Positions 17,805 to 25,472 of a stretch of 64,000 bases of DNA are shown here, piece after piece. The notes below the pieces were generated by a model, which was not told the DNA's origin, did not search any database, and saw only the letters and a list, made by a program, of their open reading frames with translations. The number at the start of each line of letters is the position of its first letter. The stretch's first letter is position 1. The translations under genes were made by a program, and so were the position numbers. Location of the stretch: assembly GCA_964352215.1 (NCBI GenBank), contig CAYGRE010000029.1, positions 1 to 64,000 on the forward strand, read 5' to 3'. The stretch comes from CAWUKT01 sp964352215 (GTDB lineage Bacteria; Bacteroidota; Bacteroidia; J057; JADKCL01).

Positions 17805-17863
17805 CGCCCTGTTAGAATTTTGCGAAAGAAATCTATCAACGCAATAAGAAATAACGTTAACAC

Positions 17864-20329
17864 ATGGATAACCTCATTTATTTCCTCCCACTGGCCGGCG
17901 TAGTTGCCCTGATATTTGTGTACATCAAGTCCAGCTGGGTCTCCAGGCAAGAAGTAGGGACTGAGAAAATGGCCCGGATTGCCAAGAACATTTCAGACGG
18001 TGCTATGGCTTTCCTTAAAGCTGAATACCGCGTTCTGGCCATTTTTGTACTTGCAGTCACTATTTTGCTGGCGATCAAAGGTGCTTCTGAAGATGCCTCG
18101 CACTGGCTGGTTGCCCTTTCGTTTGTCGTAGGCGCAGTTTGTTCTGCTCTGGCTGGCTACCTCGGAATGCGCGTTGCTACCAAAGCAAACGTACGTACCA
18201 CCCAGGCTGCCCGTACTTCTCTCGGTAAGGCACTGAATGTTGCTTTCTCAGGTGGTGCCGTCATGGGCCTCGGCGTTGTTGGTCTTGGCGTTCTCGGTTT
18301 GGGAGGTCTTTTCCTCCTCTACACTGAATTCCTCGGAGACATGATCACCGAAGGTAGCGCTGCCGCCGGAAACCCCCAGGCAACCACCATTATGGTGCTC
18401 AACGTACTTTCTGGTTTCTCATTGGGTGCTTCTTCGATTGCACTTTTTGCCCGTGTAGGTGGAGGTATCTATACCAAAGCTGCTGACGTAGGTGCTGACC
18501 TCGTAGGTAAAGTGGAAGCTGGTATTCCTGAAGACCACCCACTGAATCCTGCTACCATTGCTGACAATGTTGGTGACAACGTCGGTGACGTTGCTGGTAT
18601 GGGAGCTGACCTTTTTGAGTCTTATGTCGGTTCTATCATCGGTACCATGGTACTCGGTGCCACGGCTACCGTCATGGGTTCTCCCATCGGCCTTCCCCTG
18701 GTTGTCCTTCCCCTGATCCTTGCTGCGGCTGGTATCTTCATTTCCATCCTCGGTACTTTCTTCGTAAGTGTCAAGGATGGCGGAAATCCTCAAACTGCCT
18801 TGAACAAAGGCGAATTTGGTTCTGCGGGTATCATGCTTGCTGCAACCTTTGGTATCATCTACTGGGTCCTCCCCAATGGAGCTGCTATCCCTGACATCCT
18901 GAGTGGCGGCACTGCCGTAATGGTAGGCCCACTCGATCTGTGTATTGCAGTCAGTGCGGGTCTTTTAGCAGGTCTGGGTGTAGGTAAAATCACCGAATAC
19001 TATACAGGAACCGGCACCAAGCCAGTTCAATCCATTGTTACTGCATCCGGTACAGGTGCTGCCACCAATATCATCGCCGGTCTCGGTGTAGGTATGATGT
19101 CAACTGCCATTCCAATCCTGCTTATCGGTGCTGCCATTCTGATCTCACACCACTTTGCCGGTCTCTACGGTATCGCAATTGCTGCGGTAGGTATGTTGGC
19201 CAACACGGGTATTCAGCTCGCAGTTGATGCTTACGGTCCTATCTCTGACAACGCGGGTGGTATCGCAGAAATGGCTGAACTTCCCAAAGAAGTACGTCAG
19301 CGTACGGATAAGCTGGATGCAGTTGGTAACACCACTGCTGCCATCGGTAAAGGTTTTGCCATTGCATCTGCTGCCCTGACTGCATTGGCTCTTTTCGCAG
19401 CCTTCATGACCGCAGCCGGTGTAACCAATATCAACGTTGCCGATCCCAAGGTAATGTCTGGTCTTCTGGTAGGCGCCATGCTCCCCTTCGTATTCTCTGC
19501 CCTGTCTATGGGTGCAGTAGGACGCGCTGCCAACGCGATGATCCGCGAAGTACGTCGTCAATTCAATGTCATTCCTGAATTGAAAGCTGCCCTGAACGTC
19601 ATGCGTAAGAATGATGAAGCTGGCATCGACAAAGCAGATTGGTCTGAGACTGACAAGAATACTTTCGAGGCTGCCGATGGCAAAGCCGATTACCAGAAGT
19701 GTGTAGAGATTTCTACCCAGGCTTCTATCCGTGAAATGGTTCTTCCCGGCCTGCTCGCAATTCTTTCTCCGGTAGCAGTTGGCTTCCTGGGTGGTGCGGA
19801 GATGCTCGGTGGACTCCTCGCTGGTGTAACTGCTTCCGGTGTTATGATGGCTATCTTCCAGTCCAATGCTGGTGGTGCCTGGGACAATGCTAAGAAGATG
19901 TTCGAAGAAGGTGTAACCATCAATGGCGAAGAATTCCACAAAGGTTCTGAGCCACACAAGGCTGCCGTAGTTGGTGACACCGTAGGTGACCCCTTCAAAG
20001 ACACTTCAGGTCCTTCCCTGAATATCCTCCTCAAGTTGATGTCAGTTGTGGCCCTGGTCATCGCTCCTTCATTGACGGCAGCAGGACTCATCGCAGAATG
20101 GACTTCTGAGAACAATACCGAGCCTACTCCCATCGAACTCCGAATGGAAGAAGGAGCCCCCGTCAGCGACGCAAACACTGTGTCCTACAATGAAATCATG
20201 GATGCACAACCCGTTGCTGAGGTTGTTGCTCCCGCAAATAACAACAACAACACAACTGTCGACTTCATCACCGAATCTACTCCGGTTGAAGTTGCTCCAA
20301 AAGTTGCTCCGGTTGTTGCTGTTGAATAA
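17864..20329 (+). CDS. hppA: Membrane-bound ion-pumping pyrophosphatase, K+-dependent class
   Basis: The 821-residue integral membrane enzyme (about 16 helices) couples pyrophosphate hydrolysis to Na+ and/or H+ export. The catalytic core includes GGGIYTKAADVGADLVGK and the DNVGDNVGDVAGMGADLFES region, plus a late DNAKK...DTVGDPFKDTSGP. At the K+-dependence site, GNTTAAIGKG has Ala492 and Gly495, the pattern of K+-dependent enzymes; all known Na+ pumps belong to this class, so Na+ transport is plausible but not proven. The last ~65 residues are a hydrophilic Pro/Val/Asn-rich extension beyond the usual end. Codon use is strongly biased (GGT, GCT, CGT), suggesting high expression. Confidence 0.95.
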   Translation: MDNLIYFLPLAGVVALIFVYIKSSWVSRQEVGTEKMARIAKNISDGAMAFLKAEYRVLAIFVLAVTILLAIKGASEDASHWLVALSFVVGAVCSALAGYLGMRVATKANVRTTQAARTSLGKALNVAFSGGAVMGLGVVGLGVLGLGGLFLLYTEFLGDMITEGSAAAGNPQATTIMVLNVLSGFSLGASSIALFARVGGGIYTKAADVGADLVGKVEAGIPEDHPLNPATIADNVGDNVGDVAGMGADLFESYVGSIIGTMVLGATATVMGSPIGLPLVVLPLILAAAGIFISILGTFFVSVKDGGNPQTALNKGEFGSAGIMLAATFGIIYWVLPNGAAIPDILSGGTAVMVGPLDLCIAVSAGLLAGLGVGKITEYYTGTGTKPVQSIVTASGTGAATNIIAGLGVGMMSTAIPILLIGAAILISHHFAGLYGIAIAAVGMLANTGIQLAVDAYGPISDNAGGIAEMAELPKEVRQRTDKLDAVGNTTAAIGKGFAIASAALTALALFAAFMTAAGVTNINVADPKVMSGLLVGAMLPFVFSALSMGAVGRAANAMIREVRRQFNVIPELKAALNVMRKNDEAGIDKADWSETDKNTFEAADGKADYQKCVEISTQASIREMVLPGLLAILSPVAVGFLGGAEMLGGLLAGVTASGVMMAIFQSNAGGAWDNAKKMFEEGVTINGEEFHKGSEPHKAAVVGDTVGDPFKDTSGPSLNILLKLMSVVALVIAPSLTAAGLIAEWTSENNTEPTPIELRMEEGAPVSDANTVSYNEIMDAQPVAEVVAPANNNNNTTVDFITESTPVEVAPKVAPVVAVE

Positions 20330-20357
20330 ATCACTCAGTCAATCAGCAGTGAAATGC

Positions 20358-20387
20358 AAAGGGCCGCGCGAAAGTGCGGCCCTTTTT
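20358..20387 (+). terminator. Strong rho-independent terminator of hppA
   Basis: AAAGGGCCGC (20358-20367) pairs with GCGGCCCTTT (20376-20385) around an 8-base loop, with a T-run following. It lies 29 bp past the hppA stop codon. Confidence 0.9.
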
Positions 20388-20609
20388 GTATCGTACTCGA
20401 GCCTGTCTTTCAAGGATTCGGATAGATAGAGGTTGGGATCAAGCCCGAGGGAAAAGGCATCAGGAGGTGAACCGGAAAATACCACTTTGCTGGGTACGGC
20501 CATTTGGAAATCATCCATCTCACGGCTTACCTGAATTTGTTCTTCATACGCTTTCGAATTACCTCTTTTTTGTTTTTCTGCAAGCGTGGTTCCAGAGCTT
20601 AATCTAAGC

Positions 20610-20647
20610 AAAAGGGCCCCTTTTCACAGATGAAAAGGAGCCCTTTT
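20610..20647 (-). terminator. Terminator of the small acidic protein gene
   Basis: AAAAGGGCCCCTTTT (20610-20624) and AAAAGGAGCCCTTTT (20633-20647) form a 15-bp stem with one mismatch and an 8-base loop. It lies about 25 bp past the stop of the gene at 20672-21049 and ends in T residues on that strand. Confidence 0.75.
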
Positions 20648-20671
20648 AAATCGACTGATTATGCGTATTGC

Positions 20672-21049
20672 TTATTCGTCGCTATCGTCACTGTCGTCGG
20701 CATCGCTGTCGTCGCTGCCATCGTCTTCATAGTACCAGTCAAAGCTGGTGATTTTATTGTCTTCCAGGCAGAATTCGTAGCTGTTGACTTCTCCGTCATC
20801 ATCCAAATCAACGATGTAGCAGTTTTGGTTCTGGCTCACGATTTTGGGACTTTTTCCGTAAGGAATCATACCATTTTCGATCACTTCAACAGAACAGTGC
20901 GCTTTAACCGCTTTTTCAGCAGAAGTTTCAGAACCGTCCAGCATACCGAGGAATGCCTTTAAAGTAGGATCAGTCTGTGCTTGTACACCCGTAGGGAGCA
21001 TCAGTTGGATGCCCATTACCAGGACTGCCGCAATCAAAATCTTTTTCAT
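20672..21049 (-). CDS. Small secreted acidic protein with one EF-hand-like loop
   Basis: The 125-residue precursor has a clear signal peptide (cleavage after VQAQ region, about residue 25). Residues 81-92 read DLDDDGEVNSYE, which meets the calcium-loop rule DxDxDG...E at positions 1, 3, 5, 6 and 12. Three cysteines (52, 77, 94) could form a disulfide. The last 20 residues are almost all Asp, Glu and Ser. A role in binding Ca2+ outside the cytoplasm is an inference; the flanking sequence does not show the paired helices of a classic EF-hand pair. No known family. Confidence 0.75.
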   Translation of the reverse strand: MKKILIAAVLVMGIQLMLPTGVQAQTDPTLKAFLGMLDGSETSAEKAVKAHCSVEVIENGMIPYGKSPKIVSQNQNCYIVDLDDDGEVNSYEFCLEDNKITSFDWYYEDDGSDDSDADDSDDSDE

Positions 21050-21125
21050 AAATGTTGAATAATATTGTCTGTTTCAACTAATAGTGAGCGCGAAATTTCA
21101 GTAAATAAAAAGTTATTCCATGCGC

Positions 21126-21155
21126 TTGACAATCAGTATTTTCCAGTTACATTTG
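21126..21155 (+). promoter_or_regulatory. Consensus promoter pointing antisense into the VOC gene
   Basis: TTG (21126-21128), 19 bp, then TACATTTG (21148-21155) followed by C, a near-perfect match to the Bacteroidota consensus. Both neighbouring genes lie on the minus strand, so a transcript would begin near 21160 and run antisense through 21178-21573. No plus-strand gene starts before 21777. Confidence 0.5.
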
Positions 21156-21177
21156 CGGCCCGATTCAAAAAGCCGAA

Positions 21178-21573
21178 TTACAATTCCTCCACCAGTTGAA
21201 TGTAGTTCCCACAGGTGTCATTGAGGATCGTAACCTTCACCGTACCCATGGAAGTGGGTTCCAGCGAAAATTCAACCCCAAGAGCAAGCATCCGATCGTA
21301 TTCGCCCTGAGCATCGTCAACATAGAATTGGGTCCAGGGAATTTTGGATTCGAACAATGCACTTTGAAAGACCTTGGCCGGTTCGAAATGAAGGGGCGCT
21401 GGTTCAAGAACAATTTCCGGCCCGTCAGGATCTTCAGGAGATACCACGGTCAACCACCGATTGCCTCCTCCCAATGGCGTGTCATGTTTCAATACAAATC
21501 CCATCTTCCCGGTATAAAACTGCATTGCTTTTTCCTGGTCCAGTACGGGGACGCTTACGACTTTGATTCTCAT
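21178..21573 (-). CDS. VOC-family (glyoxalase/bleomycin-resistance fold) protein
   Basis: The 131-residue protein has the paired beta-alpha-beta-beta-beta layout of the vicinal oxygen chelate superfamily. It begins VVSVPVLDQEKAMQFYTGKMGF and ends with TILNDTCGNYIQLVEE, whose glutamate is the usual last metal ligand. The middle ends ...EIVLEP, giving a second ligand. Subtypes include glyoxalases, dioxygenases and binding proteins, and substrate cannot be assigned. It stands alone, with a plus-strand promoter at its 3' end. Confidence 0.85.
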   Translation of the reverse strand: MRIKVVSVPVLDQEKAMQFYTGKMGFVLKHDTPLGGGNRWLTVVSPEDPDGPEIVLEPAPLHFEPAKVFQSALFESKIPWTQFYVDDAQGEYDRMLALGVEFSLEPTSMGTVKVTILNDTCGNYIQLVEEL

Positions 21574-21776
21574 CTGGTAGTGTTTTTATTATTGGTACAA
21601 TAAATAAAATACTTTTTGGGATGATTTCCCACTGGCAACGCCCAATCACTTGAAATCCGGGTATCTGGTAAAGAGGTCATAAAAGTGGATGCAGAAAAGA
21701 GAAGGCCACCGTTTTCTACACGACACCCTTTACTCTTTTCATCGTATTCTCCAGATTTTGGACTAAATTAACCCCG

Positions 21777-23447
21777 ATGAAAAGGCTCAATTTCCTCGTA
21801 TGCTTGCTCCTAATGCTGTTTTCGCTGCCCTCTGTGGGGCAAAATGGCGCAGAACCAGACAAATACTGGGTCTTTTTGACCGATAAGGCTGACTTTACCC
21901 AATATTCCCCGCAGGACTTACTCTCCCAAAAGGCATTGGAGCGTAGGGCCAAACACGGGATTGCACTTCACCATACGGACTATCCAGTGAACCCGGCTTA
22001 TCTGGACCAGGTCGCAGCCGCAGGAGCCCACCTGAGACATCCTTCCAAGTGGTTCAACGCTGTTTCCGCGATTATGGACGACGCGACAGTTGCACGGGTC
22101 AGCGCCCTTCCATGCGTCAAAGAAGTACGCAGGATCGAGCCGGTTTTTCGGGACCTGGACCCTGTACAGTACAATCCGAGCCCAAACACCAAGGTCGGGT
22201 ACAATGCCGGCGTGACGGCCCAGCAATTGGAAATGATTGGCCTCGACCAATTGCACCAAAACGGGTTCAATGGAACCGGAGTGCTGATCGCGGTCATGGA
22301 CAATGGTTTTAGAGGGGTGGAAGAAAATCCCTACCTGCAACATATTATCAACGACGACCGGCTGGTTGCGACTTATGATTTCGTCAACGACGAAGCAGAC
22401 GTCTTCAATCAGGGCTCACACGGTGCCTGGGTACTCTCCATCCTGGCCGGATGGCAGGAAGAAGCCATCGACTCTTTCAATTTCTATGGATCGGCCCACG
22501 GAGCCTCTTATATTCTTTGCCATACCGAGAACGATTTCTCTGAAACCAGCCAGGAAGAGGACAATTGGGTAGCGGCTATGGAGTTTGCCGATTCGATCGG
22601 AGCAGATATCTTTTCCACTTCGCTGGGCTACCGGGGAATGGACCAATTGAGCGAATCTTATGACTATGAAGACATGGATGGCAATACCACCATCATTACC
22701 AATGGAGCCGATCTCGCTGCCTCCAAAGGGATTATTGTGGTCAACAGCGCCGGCAACAGCGGTGCCGACCATATTACTGCCCCCGCAGATGGGGACAGTG
22801 TGATCGCAGTGGGTGCCGTCAAGGGAGACCGGGTAATTGCGGGCTTCAGTTCGCATGGACCTACCGCGGATGGACGCATCAAGCCAGATGTCTGCGCTGT
22901 GGGACAATTCAATTCCTTCGTTGGCACTGATGGTGGCTTGCGCCGTGGGAACGGTACTTCCTTTTCCTGCCCCCTCATGTCAGGCATGATTGCCTGCCTG
23001 CTCCAGGCCAGACCTGAAACTCAGAACATGGAGATGTACGATGCCCTGATCCGGTCATCAGACCGCTTCGAAAACCCGGACACCGTGTACGGATATGGGA
23101 TCCCTTGGGCCAACGATGTCCTCATTGCTTTGGGTGGTTCCCCTTTGGTAGGAGCACCGGGTAGTGATGAGTTGGCCAGTGGTGCCTTGGTATTTCCAAA
23201 CCCTGCCTCCGAATGGATCAACGTGGTGTATGACAATGACGAAATCGGATTTGCCGGCAACCTTCAGATCTTCGACGTCATGGGTAAAATGGTCCTCGAC
23301 AATGAGGTCCGGGTCGACCCTTTCTACAATGTGTTTCGCCTGGATGAAGAGTTAAGCACGCTACTTCCAGGAAAGTATATCGTTCGACTGCTCCGCGATA
23401 ATTTCAAAGAGCCGCTCCTCAGTCAATTAATCATCCTAAGCCGTTAA
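21777..23447 (+). CDS. Secreted subtilisin-family (S8) serine peptidase with T9SS sorting domain
   Basis: The 556-residue precursor has a signal peptide (ending VGQNG). The catalytic triad is Asp175 (IAVMDNGFRG), His215 (GSHGAW) and Ser395 (NGTSFSCP); the oxyanion Asn lies in NSAGNSG. An N-terminal propeptide (about 22-130) precedes the protease domain. The C-terminal ~80 residues, from VFPNPASEWI, are a T9SS sorting domain. It probably digests extracellular proteins. The sdaA gene follows after 5 bp, so the two are likely cotranscribed, although no functional link is obvious. Confidence 0.94.
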   Translation: MKRLNFLVCLLLMLFSLPSVGQNGAEPDKYWVFLTDKADFTQYSPQDLLSQKALERRAKHGIALHHTDYPVNPAYLDQVAAAGAHLRHPSKWFNAVSAIMDDATVARVSALPCVKEVRRIEPVFRDLDPVQYNPSPNTKVGYNAGVTAQQLEMIGLDQLHQNGFNGTGVLIAVMDNGFRGVEENPYLQHIINDDRLVATYDFVNDEADVFNQGSHGAWVLSILAGWQEEAIDSFNFYGSAHGASYILCHTENDFSETSQEEDNWVAAMEFADSIGADIFSTSLGYRGMDQLSESYDYEDMDGNTTIITNGADLAASKGIIVVNSAGNSGADHITAPADGDSVIAVGAVKGDRVIAGFSSHGPTADGRIKPDVCAVGQFNSFVGTDGGLRRGNGTSFSCPLMSGMIACLLQARPETQNMEMYDALIRSSDRFENPDTVYGYGIPWANDVLIALGGSPLVGAPGSDELASGALVFPNPASEWINVVYDNDEIGFAGNLQIFDVMGKMVLDNEVRVDPFYNVFRLDEELSTLLPGKYIVRLLRDNFKEPLLSQLIILSR

Positions 23448-23452
23448 TCCCA

Positions 23453-24385
23453 ATGGGAATTCTCTTCAAAAGCTTTTCCGAGTGGGAAGCAGAAGTACGC
23501 AAGCTGGATTGTCCTATTTGGCAGCCCGTGCTGGATTATGAGATCAAGGAGAATGGACGCACGGAAGAAGCTATCTGGGCTCGGATTGCGACCTCATTCG
23601 CAGTGATGAAGGATGCGGTGCAAACGGGTCTCACCGGTGACATGCGTTCCCTGAGTGGCATGATTGACAACGGGGCCAAGAAGATTATGGACTGCGAAAT
23701 CAGTGTCTTGGGAGATGAATTCAAACGGATGTTGGCCTACACCATTGCTGCCAAAGAAGTCAACTCTTGCATGGGTAGGGTAGTGGCAGCTCCGACGGCC
23801 GGGGCCTCCGGGATTATGCCGGGCATCCTCGCCACCGTTCAGGAATTGCACCAGATACCCAACCAAAAGATATACGAGGCAATGCTGATCTCTGCCGGGA
23901 TCGCTTTGATCATCGAGACCCGCGCTTCCATCGCAGGTGCGGTAGGGGGGTGTCAGGCTGAGACCGGGACCGCGGCGGCCATGGGGGCAGGAGCAGTTGT
24001 CTACGTGCTGGGGGGAGACATGAGCATGGTCTTCGATGCAGTTGCCATCACCATCATGAATATGCTGGGTCTGATTTGTGATCCGGTAGCCGGATTGGTC
24101 GAAGTCCCTTGCGTAAAACGAAATGGTTCAGGATCCGCGATCGCTTTTGCCAGTGCCCAGATTGCCCTGGCCGGTGACAAGAGTGTAATTCCGGTCGATG
24201 AAGTCGTGGATGCCATGGGAGAGATTGGAGAATCCATGGACGAAAAGTACAAAGAAACGGCCTTGGGAGGGATTGCCAATACCCCAACGGCCAAAGCGAT
24301 TGAAGCCAGTATTCTGATAGGGGATGCCGAATTGGTCCAATGGGACGAAGAGGAAGAATCCTACAGGTACAAGTCCCGGGACTGA
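23453..24385 (+). CDS. sdaAA: L-serine ammonia-lyase, iron-sulfur dependent, alpha subunit/domain
   Basis: The 310-residue protein converts L-serine to pyruvate and ammonia. APTAGASGIMPG and GGCQAETG are family signatures. Three cysteines, C167, C209 and C220, have spacing C-x41-C-x10-C, exactly the arrangement that binds the catalytic [4Fe-4S] cluster in type 2 serine dehydratases. Only the alpha part is present; the beta (regulatory, ACT-like) part is absent from this gene and this window. It starts 5 bp after the subtilase stop and is followed by tandem 31-bp repeats. Confidence 0.93.
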   Translation: MGILFKSFSEWEAEVRKLDCPIWQPVLDYEIKENGRTEEAIWARIATSFAVMKDAVQTGLTGDMRSLSGMIDNGAKKIMDCEISVLGDEFKRMLAYTIAAKEVNSCMGRVVAAPTAGASGIMPGILATVQELHQIPNQKIYEAMLISAGIALIIETRASIAGAVGGCQAETGTAAAMGAGAVVYVLGGDMSMVFDAVAITIMNMLGLICDPVAGLVEVPCVKRNGSGSAIAFASAQIALAGDKSVIPVDEVVDAMGEIGESMDEKYKETALGGIANTPTAKAIEASILIGDAELVQWDEEEESYRYKSRD

Positions 24386-24395
24386 TGCAGAGATG

Positions 24396-24510
24396 CTCAC
24401 CCGCCGATGGCTTCATTAGCCGAGTTCTCACCAGCGGATAGCTTCATTAGCAGAGGCCTCACCAATAGATAGCCTCATTAGCAGAGGCCTCACCAGTAGA
24501 TAGCCTCATT
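24396..24510. repeat. 31-bp tandem repeat, about 3.7 units, non-coding
   Basis: Units begin at 24396, 24427, 24458 and 24489. Each is close to CTCACCAGYRGATAGCYT followed by CATTAGCAGAGGC, and the fourth is partial. Identity between neighbours is high (units 2-4), and the 31-bp period is not a multiple of three. The array starts 10 bp after the sdaA stop codon and ends about 60 bp before the next promoter. It is contiguous, without spacers, so it is not a CRISPR. Confidence 0.85.
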
Positions 24511-24568
24511 AAAGGACAATTTCAACAGCGCACAGAATAGCTGTGGAAAACGAGCCGTTCATTTCCCC

Positions 24569-24576
24569 TATTTTTG
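24569..24576 (+). promoter_or_regulatory. Promoter -7 element upstream of the secreted protein gene at 24597
   Basis: TATTTTTG matches TAnnTTTG and sits 20 bp before the start codon. No clear -33 TTG is found at the right distance, so the call rests on the -7 element alone. Confidence 0.4.
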
Positions 24577-24596
24577 TATTTCCAAACGATGGCTAC

Positions 24597-25427
24597 ATGA
24601 AAAAGATATTCCTTCTTTTCGCAGTATTAAGCATTTCCCTTGGCTCTCAGGCCCGTGAGCTGCTTACCGACCTTGATTTTACTTCCGGTAAATGGGAAAT
24701 GGTCGGGGTTTCGCTGACCAATTACAGAGAAATGCCTATTCAGGAAGAACTGGGAACCTTTATCATCCGGGAACGGCATGTCCTCGAGAAGTTCCAGAAT
24801 GAATGGGATTTCGAAGAGAAATTTGACGACTACTGTGACTATCATTATGCTCTCAAATTCTACCAGAACGGGGAATTGCAAAAGACCATGTTGGTCAACC
24901 TTCTCTGCAATTATATCACCTGCAATGGCTTGAGTTTCGAGTTTACCGACGAAGACCTGGTCAAATACAAGCGCTATTTCCGCAAGGTGCGTTGGTCCCG
25001 CATCCGGTTCTCTGACCTGGACCTCCTGCAACGCTCAGTGGGTGTTTTGGACCAGGTTCCAACCGTGTATTGGTACAGCGATTACCAACAGTACAACTTC
25101 ACCGGCGAGTTCTCAATTACAGTAGATGACCTGCCCTGGGATGCCAACCGTGATTCCATCATCGATGTGGTATCTGCTGACCTTGGTCAGAGGATGGGAA
25201 GAGAAGATTTTTATATCACGACCAAATACTGGCTCCTGTCGGACGATTTTGAGAAAATGACGCTTCGGCTGAATGTCTATTGCGATGAGTCCTTTTACCA
25301 GGCCTACCCGGAGAACAATGTGATCACGGCCTGGCGGAACCACTTTACCGAACAAAGCTTTGTGCAGATCATGGTGATCGGTATGAGTCGCAATGAGTAC
25401 TACGAATACATGCGGGGACGGACTTGA
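24597..25427 (+). CDS. Secreted hypothetical protein
   Basis: I do not recognise this 276-residue protein. The ATG at 24597 begins a good signal peptide (MKKIFLLFAVLSISLGSQA); the frame reaches further upstream only through a GTG. The mature part is rich in Asp, Glu, Tyr and Trp, with a cysteine pair near residues 80 and 105 that may form a disulfide in the periplasm. There is no lipobox, no membrane segment and no T9SS sorting domain, so it is probably periplasmic. It precedes uvrB by 45 bp on the same strand, but there is no functional connection. Confidence 0.7.
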   Translation: MKKIFLLFAVLSISLGSQARELLTDLDFTSGKWEMVGVSLTNYREMPIQEELGTFIIRERHVLEKFQNEWDFEEKFDDYCDYHYALKFYQNGELQKTMLVNLLCNYITCNGLSFEFTDEDLVKYKRYFRKVRWSRIRFSDLDLLQRSVGVLDQVPTVYWYSDYQQYNFTGEFSITVDDLPWDANRDSIIDVVSADLGQRMGREDFYITTKYWLLSDDFEKMTLRLNVYCDESFYQAYPENNVITAWRNHFTEQSFVQIMVIGMSRNEYYEYMRGRT

Positions 25428-25472
25428 ACCGGAACAAAATACAGGGCCGCGAGTTGGTGACAAAAAGGTCCT

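Larger units (their letters stand above)
20330..20671. other. Gap of ~340 bp with two terminators and no convincing gene
   Basis: The gap holds the hppA terminator at its left end and the terminator of the convergent gene at its right end. A 90-codon minus-strand frame (20339-20611) crosses the hppA terminator, starts at TTG and resembles nothing I know. It might be a decayed remnant, but I do not call it a gene. Confidence 0.6.

Noticed and set aside
20339..20611. 90-codon minus-strand frame downstream of hppA
   Set aside because: It crosses a strong terminator, starts at TTG and has no recognisable domain or ribosome-binding site. A decayed remnant remains possible.
23453..24385. Possibility that SdaA alpha is a truncated gene
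   Set aside because: It is complete for the alpha part, with exact C-x41-C-x10-C spacing; two-gene forms with alpha and beta separate are common, so absence of beta is not evidence of damage.
24396..24510. 31-bp repeats considered as a CRISPR array
   Set aside because: Same reason: tandem units without spacers.
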